From the NCBI GenBank assembly GCA_900539665.1, contig UQCV01000103.1:1-6755 (forward strand): 6,755 nucleotides of DNA. Direction: 5' to 3'. This DNA is from an uncultured Succinivibrionaceae bacterium. Its GTDB lineage: Bacteria > Pseudomonadota > Gammaproteobacteria > Enterobacterales > Succinivibrionaceae. The translations under genes were made by a program, and so were the position numbers. Of this stretch, positions 1 to 5,559 are shown piece by piece; the first letter of the stretch is position 1; every line of letters begins with the position of its first letter. The notes below the pieces were generated by a model. The model did no database searches. It saw only the letters and a program-made list of their open reading frames with translations, and had not been told where the DNA came from.

Positions 1-19
1 GTTTTTCAATTTGAGCCAT
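1..19 (-). CDS. 5' end of an unidentified minus-strand gene (partial)
   Basis: Only the first six codons are inside the window, reading M-A-Q-I-E-K on the minus strand from an ATG at 19-17. The start is supported by a good ribosome binding site, AAGGTG (minus strand of 26-31), six bases upstream of the ATG, and by a consensus TATAAT -10 box (56-61) further upstream. Six residues are too few to identify a product. Because a long palindrome covers the promoter, the gene may encode, or be controlled by, a DNA-binding repressor; that is inference. It lies downstream of the amylase in the same direction but is separated by a terminator, so it is probably an independent transcription unit. Confidence 0.6.
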
Positions 20-29
20 GATAATCACC

Positions 30-62
30 TTATAATATCTCATAAATCATGAGATATTATAA
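30..62. promoter_or_regulatory. Palindromic operator over the promoter of the left-edge gene
   Basis: Perfect inverted repeat with 14-bp arms, TTATAATATCTCAT (30-43) and its complement (49-62), around a 5-base spacer. One arm contains the minus-strand -10 hexamer TATAAT (56-61), and the other runs up to the ribosome binding site at 26-31. A dimeric repressor bound here would block transcription start. A half-copy, ATGAGATATTAT, recurs at 156-167 upstream of the same promoter. A possible -35, TTGCAT, lies about 19 bases from the -10, so the promoter is recognisable but not ideal. What binds is unknown. Confidence 0.65.
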
Positions 63-183
63 CACAAAATAAAAAATAGAATGCAATTTTTATTTCGCAT
101 TCCATCAAGGTTTTTAACGATTTTTTTTGATTTGATCCCTAGCTCACATTTCACTATGAGATATTATTTATAAAATCCGAGTA

Positions 184-214
184 AAAAAGGATCTCAAAAT
201 TTGAGATCCTTTTT
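184..214 (-). terminator. Rho-independent terminator of the amylase gene
   Basis: Perfect inverted repeat with 15-bp arms and a single central base. The core is GGATCTCAAA paired with TTTGAGATCC, with an A-run on one side and a T-run on the other. It lies about 65 bases past the amylase stop codon on the minus strand, and the minus-strand transcript ends in a U-run. It is symmetric, so it could stop transcription from either side. Confidence 0.85.
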
Positions 215-241
215 GCTTAACTAAAGTTTAGAACGTTCGTT

Positions 242-287
242 TTAAACTTGCTTTGCCTTAAACTTGCTTAGCTTAAACTTACTTACA
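242..287. repeat. Three imperfect tandem 15-16-bp repeats over the amylase stop codon
   Basis: Units begin at 242, 258 and 273: TTAAACTTGCTTTGCC, TTAAACTTGCTTAGC and TTAAACTTACTTACA. The third overlaps the last codons and stop (TTA at 279-281) of the amylase gene, the other two lie just downstream. On the minus strand they place a second in-frame TAA shortly after the first. This looks like slippage duplication at the gene end; no function is evident. Confidence 0.7.
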
Positions 288-2009
288 CTCAACCCCGTAG
301 AAAGAACCAGAGATTGCAGGCAAATTAAACGCCGCTCCAGTCACTTTTTCGTTGGTAACAAGATTGGTAAACGAGCACGCTTCAAGACCAAGCTTAGTCA
401 AAGCATCCGCGCTTAAAGTAATGGTTCTATCAGCTCCACTATTATTTAAAGCATAGATTACTTTATCATTTTTATAAGCTTTAAGATCGACATACAAAGT
501 GTCATCACTATAAATATGGGTTCTGTTACCACGCGCTAATGCCGGGTGCTGAGCACGTAAGTTAAACATTACGCCAGTAGCATTCTTAAGTTCTTGTTCC
601 GCTGGGGTAAGATTATCAACATGACCGTCAGTTCGACTTACGTGATCTTCGCACAACATCAATTTGTCGCACCCACTTTCAACCTTAGCACTAAAGTTTG
701 ATTTTTCATCACCAGTTTCTTCACCATAGTAAACAATCACTGGGCCAGAACTTGCCGCCACAAAGCTTAACGCTTCTTGGTGGGCTTTCATATAAGTAGC
801 GCTTTTTTCGTTATCTGATTCAATCCCTGTACGCTGTAATAAATCCCCAAATCTAGGAAAATCATGGTTACCTAATAACATGGTGGTAATACCGTCACCA
901 CTATAAGCTTTAGTTTGTTTAACCGCTTGGTTTATAGTGGAAGCCGCTTGGGCACAATTCTTCTTGTTAATTTCGCCAGTCGTAGCTAACACACGTAACA
1001 AGGTTGCACGTACTGGGAAGTTCATTACTGCAGGTAAGGCTCCATCCTTAAAGCCATTACGTTCAAGAGCCATCGGTTTTTCACTCCAATATTCTCCGAC
1101 CATAAAACCTAAAGGCTGAACTTTTTTACCATTCATGAGATAAGCATTACTCTTTTTAGCAGACGTTTTTGTTACGACGCCACGAATGACTTTCCATTCT
1201 TCTGGGGCCATTTGGTATGCTTGGTCTAAACGCCAACCATCAATCTTAAGTTCATCAATCCAATAGGCTGCAAACTCTTTTAAAAATTCCATCGATTCTT
1301 GGGTTTTAAAACATGTACCATGACGTAAACTCATCTTATCAACGTAGTCATCCCAATCACGGCAACGTTTAGATAACACGAGTTTATTGCCTTTAGGGCT
1401 CACGGTACTAACGTTGGCTTTGGCGTGGCCAAATACCCCATCCATAATTACATACATGCCTTTAGCGTGAGCTTTAGCCACGAGTTCTTTCATATCTTCC
1501 AAAGTACCGAACTTAGGATCGATTTTGAAATAATTAGAAGTGTAGTAACCAGTCCCATCAAGTAAATCATAGGTGGCATCCTGACCGTCGATACGCAGGC
1601 TTTCAAAAACAGGAGTTAACCAAACGGCATTAGCCCCTACTGATTTAATATAATCAAGGCTTTCGATAATACCGCGGATATTACCTTTGTGTTGGCTTGG
1701 CCCCCAAGCAGTCCCATAACCCGGAGCTCCAGTTGCCCCATGTTTAAAGCTTTCCACCATAACCTGGTAAATGCGTAAATCACAAAACTTGTTATCAGAC
1801 CCAAAACAACCATGATTCTTGTTTTCTACTAAACTAAGGTTTTCAGGAGTTACAGTCACAGGTTCTGCCGTTTGAGCGCGCGCGCAGATAGAAGTATCTA
1901 TTGCTTTTTGTGGCCCACCAAAAGTTGCTTTTGCCACCCCTGTACTATTACAGGCCGCAAGGCCGGCAGCCAAAGCTGTCACCGTAAATAACTTAGTTAA
2001 ATTATTCAT
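279..2009 (-). CDS. GH13-family alpha-amylase, surface or periplasmic lipoprotein
   Basis: A 576-residue protein expected to hydrolyse alpha-1,4-glucans such as starch, glycogen or maltodextrins. Residues 1-20 form a lipoprotein signal peptide ending in lipobox L-A-A-C20. Asn at +2, not Asp, suggests outer-membrane sorting. The (beta/alpha)8 domain spans roughly residues 75-470 and contains all four GH13 signatures: D190-GVFG-H195; G258-W-R260-L-D262 with nucleophile D262; V-G-E306-Y-W with acid/base E306; and N381-H-D383 with transition-state stabiliser D383. A C-terminal beta domain follows (about 480-576). Ten further cysteines suggest disulfides, consistent with export. The start is supported by AAGGA (2018-2022), eight bases upstream of the ATG. 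The gene is monocistronic, with its own terminator. The exact GH13 subfamily (alpha-amylase, cyclomaltodextrinase or maltogenic type) cannot be fixed by eye. Confidence 0.93.
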   Translation of the reverse strand: MNNLTKLFTVTALAAGLAACNSTGVAKATFGGPQKAIDTSICARAQTAEPVTVTPENLSLVENKNHGCFGSDNKFCDLRIYQVMVESFKHGATGAPGYGTAWGPSQHKGNIRGIIESLDYIKSVGANAVWLTPVFESLRIDGQDATYDLLDGTGYYTSNYFKIDPKFGTLEDMKELVAKAHAKGMYVIMDGVFGHAKANVSTVSPKGNKLVLSKRCRDWDDYVDKMSLRHGTCFKTQESMEFLKEFAAYWIDELKIDGWRLDQAYQMAPEEWKVIRGVVTKTSAKKSNAYLMNGKKVQPLGFMVGEYWSEKPMALERNGFKDGALPAVMNFPVRATLLRVLATTGEINKKNCAQAASTINQAVKQTKAYSGDGITTMLLGNHDFPRFGDLLQRTGIESDNEKSATYMKAHQEALSFVAASSGPVIVYYGEETGDEKSNFSAKVESGCDKLMLCEDHVSRTDGHVDNLTPAEQELKNATGVMFNLRAQHPALARGNRTHIYSDDTLYVDLKAYKNDKVIYALNNSGADRTITLSADALTKLGLEACSFTNLVTNEKVTGAAFNLPAISGSFYGVECK

Positions 2010-2017
2010 TAACTATT

Positions 2018-2058
2018 TCCTTATTTGTAAACATGTTGTTTTTGGGAATATTTTTATA
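2018..2058 (-). promoter_or_regulatory. Amylase ribosome binding site and tentative -10 box
   Basis: AAGGA on the minus strand (2018-2022) sits eight bases before the amylase ATG and is convincing. A TATAAA hexamer (minus strand of 2053-2058) could be the -10 box, giving a leader of about 35-40 bases, but no good -35 hexamer lies 16-18 bases upstream. The promoter part is therefore weak and may need an activator. I do not see a convincing MalT box. Confidence 0.35.
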
Positions 2059-2346
2059 GAATTTGAGTTTAGCAGAGAGCTTCCATTACGGGAAGAATTC
2101 TAAAAGTTAAAAAGTAAATAAAGTCGAATAGATCAAAAACCTTACAGGATTTAAGAAAAAAATCACCCCAAGGCAACCTTTAAATCATCAATTAACAGTG
2201 TGGAAATTTTAAGATTAAATATCTCAAACAAAATTGGATATTTCAAAATTTAACATTTAAAATGCAAAGCTTTATTCGAAAAATCACAGGACAAAAATAA
2301 AACAATGATTAGTACTAGATAAACATACCGAAGGTCAATTAGAGGT
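2059..2346. other. AT-rich intergenic region between amylase and first sRNA
   Basis: No protein gene, RNA gene or strong repeat is visible. It must hold any upstream control of the amylase. A TGAGATATT stretch on the minus strand (2218-2226) matches the half-site of the palindrome at 30-62, but in sequence this AT-rich the match may be chance. Confidence 0.5.
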
Positions 2347-2387
2347 CTTGGCATGAGCTAAAACAAACAGCTCCAAATCATGCCAAG
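2347..2387. repeat. Orphan stem-loop just beyond the first sRNA terminator
   Basis: Perfect 10-bp arms, CTTGGCATGA (2347-2356) and TCATGCCAAG (2378-2387). A nested GAGCT/AGCTC pairing (2355-2359 with 2370-2374) shares the two innermost outer-arm bases at 2355-2356, so the two helices compete slightly at the junction. Neither side has a T-run, so it is not a standard terminator. It begins a few bases beyond the predicted sRNA 3' end and could be a transcript-processing or mobile-element remnant. Confidence 0.5.
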
Positions 2388-2391
2388 CCCT

Positions 2392-2430
2392 AAAAAAGGG
2401 AGAGGACAATTTCATCCTGAAATTGCCCTC
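2392..2430 (-). terminator. Terminator of sRNA copy 1 with a CsrA motif in its loop
   Basis: A 12-bp stem (2402-2413 with 2419-2430) includes one pair that is A-C on the plus strand but a U-G wobble in minus-strand RNA. The loop reads AGGAU, so the terminator hairpin itself presents CAGGAUG. Six U residues (2397-2392) follow shortly after. Confidence 0.88.
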
Positions 2431-2670
2431 ATTAGACTAATGACTGACACCAAACCCCAAAACGCACTCATCCTTGAGTTATGTTTGGAAAGTGCTATTT
2501 TAACTTCATCCTTGAAGTAACTCATCCTATCCTAAGGAAGTGGCATCCTTGCCAATTTCGCCAAAACGTTACCCGCATTCCTTTGCAAGTTGGGAAACGT
2601 CCTTGTTTCCTCCGTTTTGATGATTACATTCTACCTTATGTTTTTACAGACACAATACGGTAAAATCCTC
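2392..2670 (-). ncRNA. CsrB/RsmX-like CsrA-sponge RNA, copy 1
   Basis: Predicted regulatory RNA that would bind several CsrA dimers and relieve CsrA repression. Read on the minus strand, GGA lies in hairpin loops again and again. CAAGGATG occurs at 2469-2476 (stem ACTCA/TGAGT), 2507-2514 (stem ACTTCA/TGAAGT) and 2544-2551 (stem TGGCA/TGCCA). CAAGGACG occurs at 2598-2605 inside GGAAAC/GTTTCC. AAGGAA is in a GCA/TGC hairpin at 2575-2586. Overlapping AGGATAGGATG is at 2523-2532, and CAGGATG (2413-2419) forms the loop of the terminator. The 3' end follows a U-run at 2397-2392. The 5' end is not determined; 2670 is chosen to include a further GAGGA and fits the position of the control element at 2793-2821. 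It carries the most CsrA motifs of the four units. No open frame of note is intact across it. Confidence 0.82.
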
Positions 2671-2792
2671 ATTTTTTTTTGGTATTACAATTTTAAATTT
2701 TGTAAGACTTTGCTAAAGCTTGGTGCCATAAGGCTTTTTAACAAAACTGGCGCACAATTGGCCTGATATTTCAATTTTACTTTCCGCCAAAA

Positions 2793-2821
2793 CTTACATC
2801 ACTTGTAAGAAATATCGCACA
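2793..2821 (-). promoter_or_regulatory. UvrY/GacA-like composite control element, copy 1
   Basis: Three half-sites about one helical turn apart: CTTACA (2793-2798), N5, TGTAAG (2804-2809), N6, CGCACA (2816-2821). The right-hand 18 bp read on the minus strand, TGTGCGATATTTCTTACA, match 15 of 18 positions of the E. coli UvrY site upstream of csrB as I remember it (TGTGAGAGATCTCTTACA). It lies about 190-200 bases upstream of the first CsrA motifs of sRNA copy 1. Confidence 0.78.
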
Positions 2822-3120
2822 AGTCTTACTGTTTTTTCTGTCAACACCTTTTAGAAATGTGAACTACGCACGTATTTAAAAATCTTGCCAAGCGTGATCT
2901 GGCGCGGGTTTTGAGCGTTTTTCGCTTCAAAAAAAATAAAAACCTTTCGGAAGATAACCTCGCCTAAAACACCAAACTTACAGCTCCTTGTAATTGATTT
3001 GGCCAATAGCCTAAAAATGTGCCTAGCCTTAGCCCTCAATAAATGTGTTAAGCAGTGGCTTTTAATCTTAAAAATAGACCTAGCTTATTAGCTCATAAGA
3101 ACAATAGGCCAGTTATAAAT
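2822..3120. other. Intergenic stretch without recognisable gene
   Basis: I see no credible coding region, RNA gene or CsrA-motif cluster here. A small inverted repeat, TTACA-GCTCCT-TGTAA (2978-2993), resembles the left two half-sites of the control elements. It has a six-base spacer and no CGCACA, and no sRNA follows it, so it is not annotated as a fifth element. Confidence 0.5.
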
Positions 3121-3423
3121 TGTGGCGTAAAACCCACACGCTTGCGTGTGGGATGAAAGTCGCTTTTTCTATAAAAAGCTATATTTCTACTACTTGATAT
3201 TAGCATGGAATAGTATACAATCTAGATGTTATGGAGATTGACTGTACTTCCTTGTCGTAAGACAGAAATTTACCGCTAATGTGGTCGTAGGACTGCTTGG
3301 TAATAAAAGTTCTGATTCAAACAGATTTACACTTGTAACTCCAAAGCCTGAAATTGGTGTACGATTACAAGCTACACTTCAATCAGAACCCCCACAGGCT
3401 TGCCCGTGGGAGCAGTCAGTCAA
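3121..3423 (+). mobile_element. Probable IS200/IS605-type relic or MITE
   Basis: Two similar hairpins about 250 bp apart share CCCAC/GTGGG stems and an identical CTTG loop. One is at 3133-3152 (perfect 8-bp stem) and the other at 3391-3410 (one mismatch). Subterminal hairpins near both ends, the right one followed by GGGAG-CAGTCA, are typical of IS200/IS605 or tnpB-type elements as I know them. Between them is a possible promoter (TTGATA 3194-3199, 16 bases, TACAAT 3216-3221). An open plus frame (3242-3451, no recognised motif) runs out through the right hairpin; it might be a decayed tnpB tail, but no zinc-finger or catalytic motif is visible. No intact transposase remains. Exact ends are not resolved. 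It splits the sRNA array between copies 1 and 2. Confidence 0.5.
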
Positions 3424-3631
3424 GGACCGGTTAAGAAGGACAAATTATTAAGGTGCCAGACAAAAAAGCAAACTATCAACAAAACGGATAAAGATAAGGA
3501 GAAAAAAGCCAGGATATTGCTAGGAAAGGTGATAACAAGTTTGAAGTGGCAACTTAGTTTCATCTTAAATAAAAATCTGGCTGCGTAAGCTACCAAACCA
3601 AGAAAAAATTAACGATGGACTATTAGAGATT

Positions 3632-3668
3632 TTAAAGAGGCGAGGGACCTTCCTCAGAAGCTTCCCTC
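3632..3668 (-). terminator. Terminator-like hairpin of sRNA copy 2
   Basis: Stem GAGGGA/TCCCTC (3642-3647 with 3663-3668) with inner CTTC/GAAG and loop TGAG on the minus strand, leaving GAGGA at the loop edge. Only three U residues follow (CTCTTTAAA), so it is a weaker terminator than those of copies 1 and 3. Confidence 0.6.
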
Positions 3669-3875
3669 ATAAGAAACGAAATAAATGACTGGAAGATTGG
3701 TATCCATACTCACTTCCAGTAAGGTATTCGTTGCAATTACTTCATCCTTGAAGTGTTTTATTCCATCCGTGGAATAACGACGTCCAGCCGTTATCAAAAA
3801 TCGCTCACCATCCATGGTAAGCTCAGGCACATCCTTGTGTCCTTGAATTCTTGATGTATACATTTTAACAAAGCC
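3632..3875 (-). ncRNA. CsrB/RsmX-like CsrA-sponge RNA, copy 2
   Basis: Predicted CsrA-sequestering RNA on the minus strand. It has four strict CANGGATG octamers. CAAGGATG at 3830-3837 is in a CACA/TGTG stem extended by three more pairs past a bulge. CATGGATG is at 3809-3816 (stem ACCA/TGGT plus outer GCT/AGC). CACGGATG is at 3764-3771, in a perfect 8-bp stem at 3758-3777. CAAGGATG is at 3743-3750, in ACTTCA/TGAAGT at 3739-3754. A fifth loop, GTA-TGGA-TAC (3700-3709), is enclosed by a second stem CTGGAAG/CTTCCAG. GCTGGA (3783-3788) could form a further hairpin. The 3' end is placed after the hairpin at 3642-3668; the 5' end is uncertain. A 74-codon open frame overlaps this unit, but every hairpin fits the RNA reading and the frame looks incidental. 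Confidence 0.82.
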
Positions 3876-4029
3876 CACTTACGAAACAACCCCAAAAAAA
3901 GCTACCAAATAAGCTCTTACTACAGCTTAAAAGTTTGTGAGAAGTTTTTTAAAGCTTTGAAAAACAAAGGTTTTACCCGAACTTAACTTATTGTTTTTAA
4001 ATTTGAAAACGCACGTTTTTCCGCCCAAG

Positions 4030-4058
4030 CTCACAGCATTTGTAAGAAATATCGCACA
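4030..4058 (-). promoter_or_regulatory. UvrY/GacA-like composite control element, copy 2
   Basis: CTCACA (4030-4035), N5, TGTAAG (4041-4046), AAATAT, CGCACA (4053-4058). The right 18 bp are identical to copy 1. A TTCCGCC block lies just to the left, as in copy 1 (and as TCCG in copy 3). It sits about 205 bases upstream of the first CsrA motif of sRNA copy 2. Confidence 0.78.
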
Positions 4059-4227
4059 GCCTAAACCTGTTTTTGTAGGATTTTTTTAACAACGTCACTC
4101 AATCCTAAAGCTTGGGCCTTATAATTCAAAATTATCAGTTACTAAATAAAGGGGAAAAACCTTAGAGTTAAACAAGGGAAGGAAAATACTAGAGTTTTAT
4201 AAAAGAAATAAATAAAGGGTATGAGCT

Positions 4228-4263
4228 AAAAAGGAGAAGGCAGTCTCCTCAGAAACTGCCTTC
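4228..4263 (-). terminator. Terminator of sRNA copy 3
   Basis: Perfect 9-bp stem GAAGGCAGT/ACTGCCTTC (4236-4244 with 4255-4263). On the minus strand the loop region reads TTCTGAGGAG and is followed by UCC and five U residues (4232-4228). It is a standard Rho-independent terminator with a GGA near the loop. Confidence 0.85.
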
Positions 4264-4560
4264 ATGGTTTTGCCCTTTTTTAGGTTCTTTCGTCCCTAAA
4301 AAACCTAAAGTGCTTATAGTATGCTTCTTTTATGATATTGAAGCTTTTAATGACATATTTTCTTTTGAAACTTAATAGCTTTCTATCCAACTGAAAAACT
4401 AAATTTCACACCTGCGAAAATATGGAGTTCCGTGCTCTTTCTTATATAAACCTTTAGCTATCGACAACTATCATCAACATCATGTTGAGTCCCCGCAATC
4501 CATTGCAGGTCTTAAAAACATCCGTGCTTTCGTTGTCTCGATGTTTATATTTTACTTTTT
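4228..4560 (-). ncRNA. CsrB/RsmX-like CsrA-sponge RNA, copy 3 (divergent)
   Basis: Predicted minus-strand RNA with fewer consensus sites than its neighbours. One strict octamer, CACGGATG (4519-4526), lies in a CA/TG stem extended by AAA/TTT. A clear hairpin has TGGA in the loop (4492-4509; CC-G-GCAA type stem with one G-U wobble in RNA). Weaker loop GGAs are CACGGAA between GAG and CTC (4425-4437), GTTGGATA between TTTC and GAAA (4380-4396), and AGGGACG in a longer TAGGTT/AACCTA stem (4281-4307). A palindrome at 4485-4498 region without GGA may be a lost site. The 3' end is well set by a strong terminator. The 5' end is uncertain. It keeps the upstream control element, so it is likely a real but diverged member. 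Confidence 0.7.
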
Positions 4561-4714
4561 TGTTACATATATTCAATCCAATTTAGATCACACTTTGCAT
4601 TTAACTTACAAAACAAGATTTTGTAAGCATTAAAAAAAAGCCTTATTTTTCAAAGGGTTAGCGCTTTAAAAAGCCGTTTATTCAATAAAAAAGGAAGCAC
4701 GTTTTCCGTTATAG

Positions 4715-4743
4715 CCTACATATTTTGTAGGAAATATCGCACA
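4715..4743 (-). promoter_or_regulatory. UvrY/GacA-like composite control element, copy 3
   Basis: CCTACA (4715-4720), N5, TGTAGG (4726-4731), AAATAT, CGCACA (4738-4743). The change of the middle half-site from TGTAAG to TGTAGG is matched by CTTACA to CCTACA on the left, which keeps the left palindrome intact. It lies about 200 bases upstream of the first strict CsrA motif of sRNA copy 3. Confidence 0.78.
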
Positions 4744-4904
4744 AAACTCATCACAAAACTCTAACATTTGTAATATAACCGGCATTTAATATAACCAATC
4801 CAAGGTGTGCAGCTGGCTTTTAAAGATTAAGCATTTACATGCTTTGTAATAGAGATAAGGAAAAACTGGCAACAACGGAACAAAAGCTATCGTTATTAAT
4901 GATA

Positions 4905-4939
4905 ATGACAAAACGGGCGACCCTCAGGTCAAACCCGTT
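4905..4939 (-). terminator. Terminator-like hairpin of sRNA copy 4
   Basis: Stem AACGGG/CCCGTT (4912-4917 with 4934-4939) and inner GACC/GGTC (4919-4922 with 4927-4930) around a TGAG loop on the minus strand. It is followed by four U residues and then GUCAUU. The U-run is short, so termination may be moderate. Confidence 0.62.
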
Positions 4940-5206
4940 CCCGTGTACTCTTTAATAGTAGTACGAATGGCTCATCCATGAACCATAATGTCACTTTACC
5001 AAGAAAACATCCCGAAGAATTGTAATCCGTAAAGAATGCTCATTTGCAGAGCTTTTAATTATATTACTCAGCGTTCCATGCTTAAGTGAACATCGGTCCG
5101 ATATTCATCCTTGCTAGACCGCTTGCGAACATCCTTGTCCGCCCTGTTCATGCATATATTTTAGCGGTTCTTGAGCGAGAGGCAAGACCGTTTAAGATCA
5201 CACTTT
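4905..5206 (-). ncRNA. CsrB/RsmX-like CsrA-sponge RNA, copy 4
   Basis: Predicted minus-strand CsrA-binding RNA. The strict octamers are CAAGGATG at 5130-5137, CAAGGATG at 5106-5113 and CATGGATG at 4973-4980. The first is in a 7-bp stem at 5125-5142, complete in RNA through one U-G wobble. The second is in a wide loop closed by CGGTC/GACCG. The third is in a TGG-TCA/TGA-CCA stem with one G-U wobble. Further GGAs are in an AGC/GCT hairpin (5070-5082) and in GGGATG (5008-5014). The 5' portion has a stem-loop with no GGA (5165-5190). The 3' end follows the hairpin at 4912-4939. The 5' end is set near a TCACACTTT block shared with copy 3, but no promoter hexamers are clear. This unit is divergent from sodB and nearest to it. 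Confidence 0.78.
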
Positions 5207-5311
5207 TTTTAGTCCTACACCCCTTACTTACCACCATTTAAAAAACACCTTATAATTCAAGGGGTTATATTATTTTTATTTACACCCCACCGTGTTATAA
5301 AATTTATTTTT

Positions 5312-5340
5312 CGCACAAGCATTGTAGGAAATGTCGCACA
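5312..5340 (-). promoter_or_regulatory. UvrY/GacA-like composite control element, copy 4
   Basis: CGCACA (5312-5317), N5, TGTAGG (5323-5328), AAATGT, CGCACA (5335-5340). The left half-site is itself CGCACA, so the element has two CGCACA copies flanking TGTAGG. It is about 185 bases upstream of the first strict CsrA motif of sRNA copy 4. It also lies about 220 bases before sodB, on the other side. Confidence 0.74.
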
Positions 5341-5388
5341 AGATTTTCAAGTTTTGTAAGATATTTGCCATACCCCAAAATCGTAAAT

Positions 5389-5417
5389 TTGCGCTGTGTT
5401 ACACAAATCTATACATA
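5389..5417 (+). promoter_or_regulatory. Tentative sodB promoter
   Basis: TTGCGC (5389-5394), 17 bases, TACATA (5412-5417): a weak sigma70-like pair on the plus strand that would give a leader of about 135 bases. A small palindrome, TGTGT-T-ACACA (5395-5405), overlaps the spacer and could be an operator. Other AT-rich hexamers nearer the gene are equally possible, so this is only a candidate. Confidence 0.25.
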
Positions 5418-5559
5418 TATTTAAAAAAAATTATCACATGACTCACATTTTACAAATAATCCATTTGGATTCACACAACTTTGGTAAACTTTAAGTACGG
5501 AATCGATAATTTCTCAATAGCGATGACGTGCCACAATAAACTTTTATGGGAGCGTTTCT

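Noticed and set aside
937..1119. Plus-strand open frame opposite the amylase
   Set aside because: A shadow of the amylase gene.
2481..2663. 60-codon plus-strand open frame
   Set aside because: It is antisense to sRNA copy 1, with no ribosome binding site or recognisable protein features.
2978..2993. Fifth UvrY/GacA-like element
   Set aside because: It has TTACA and TGTAA half-sites but a different spacer, no CGCACA half-site, and no CsrA-motif cluster downstream.
2851..3039. 62-codon minus-strand open frame
   Set aside because: Basic, low-complexity translation without family resemblance and no convincing ribosome binding site; expected by chance in a region of this size.
3400..3588. 62-codon plus-strand open frame
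   Set aside because: It starts inside the right hairpin of the IS-like relic, is lysine-rich as expected from A-rich sequence, and shows no ribosome binding site or motif.
3654..3878. 74-codon minus-strand open frame
   Set aside because: It coincides with sRNA copy 2. Its codons are made of the hairpin repeats, it resembles no family I know, and its ATG lacks a good ribosome binding site. The other three sRNA units have no matching open frame.
2466..5142. CRISPR array suggested by the recurring CATCCTTG
   Set aside because: The repeated unit is only about 8 bases, spacing is irregular, the flanking arms differ and pair locally, and no cas genes are present. CsrA-type hairpins explain it better.
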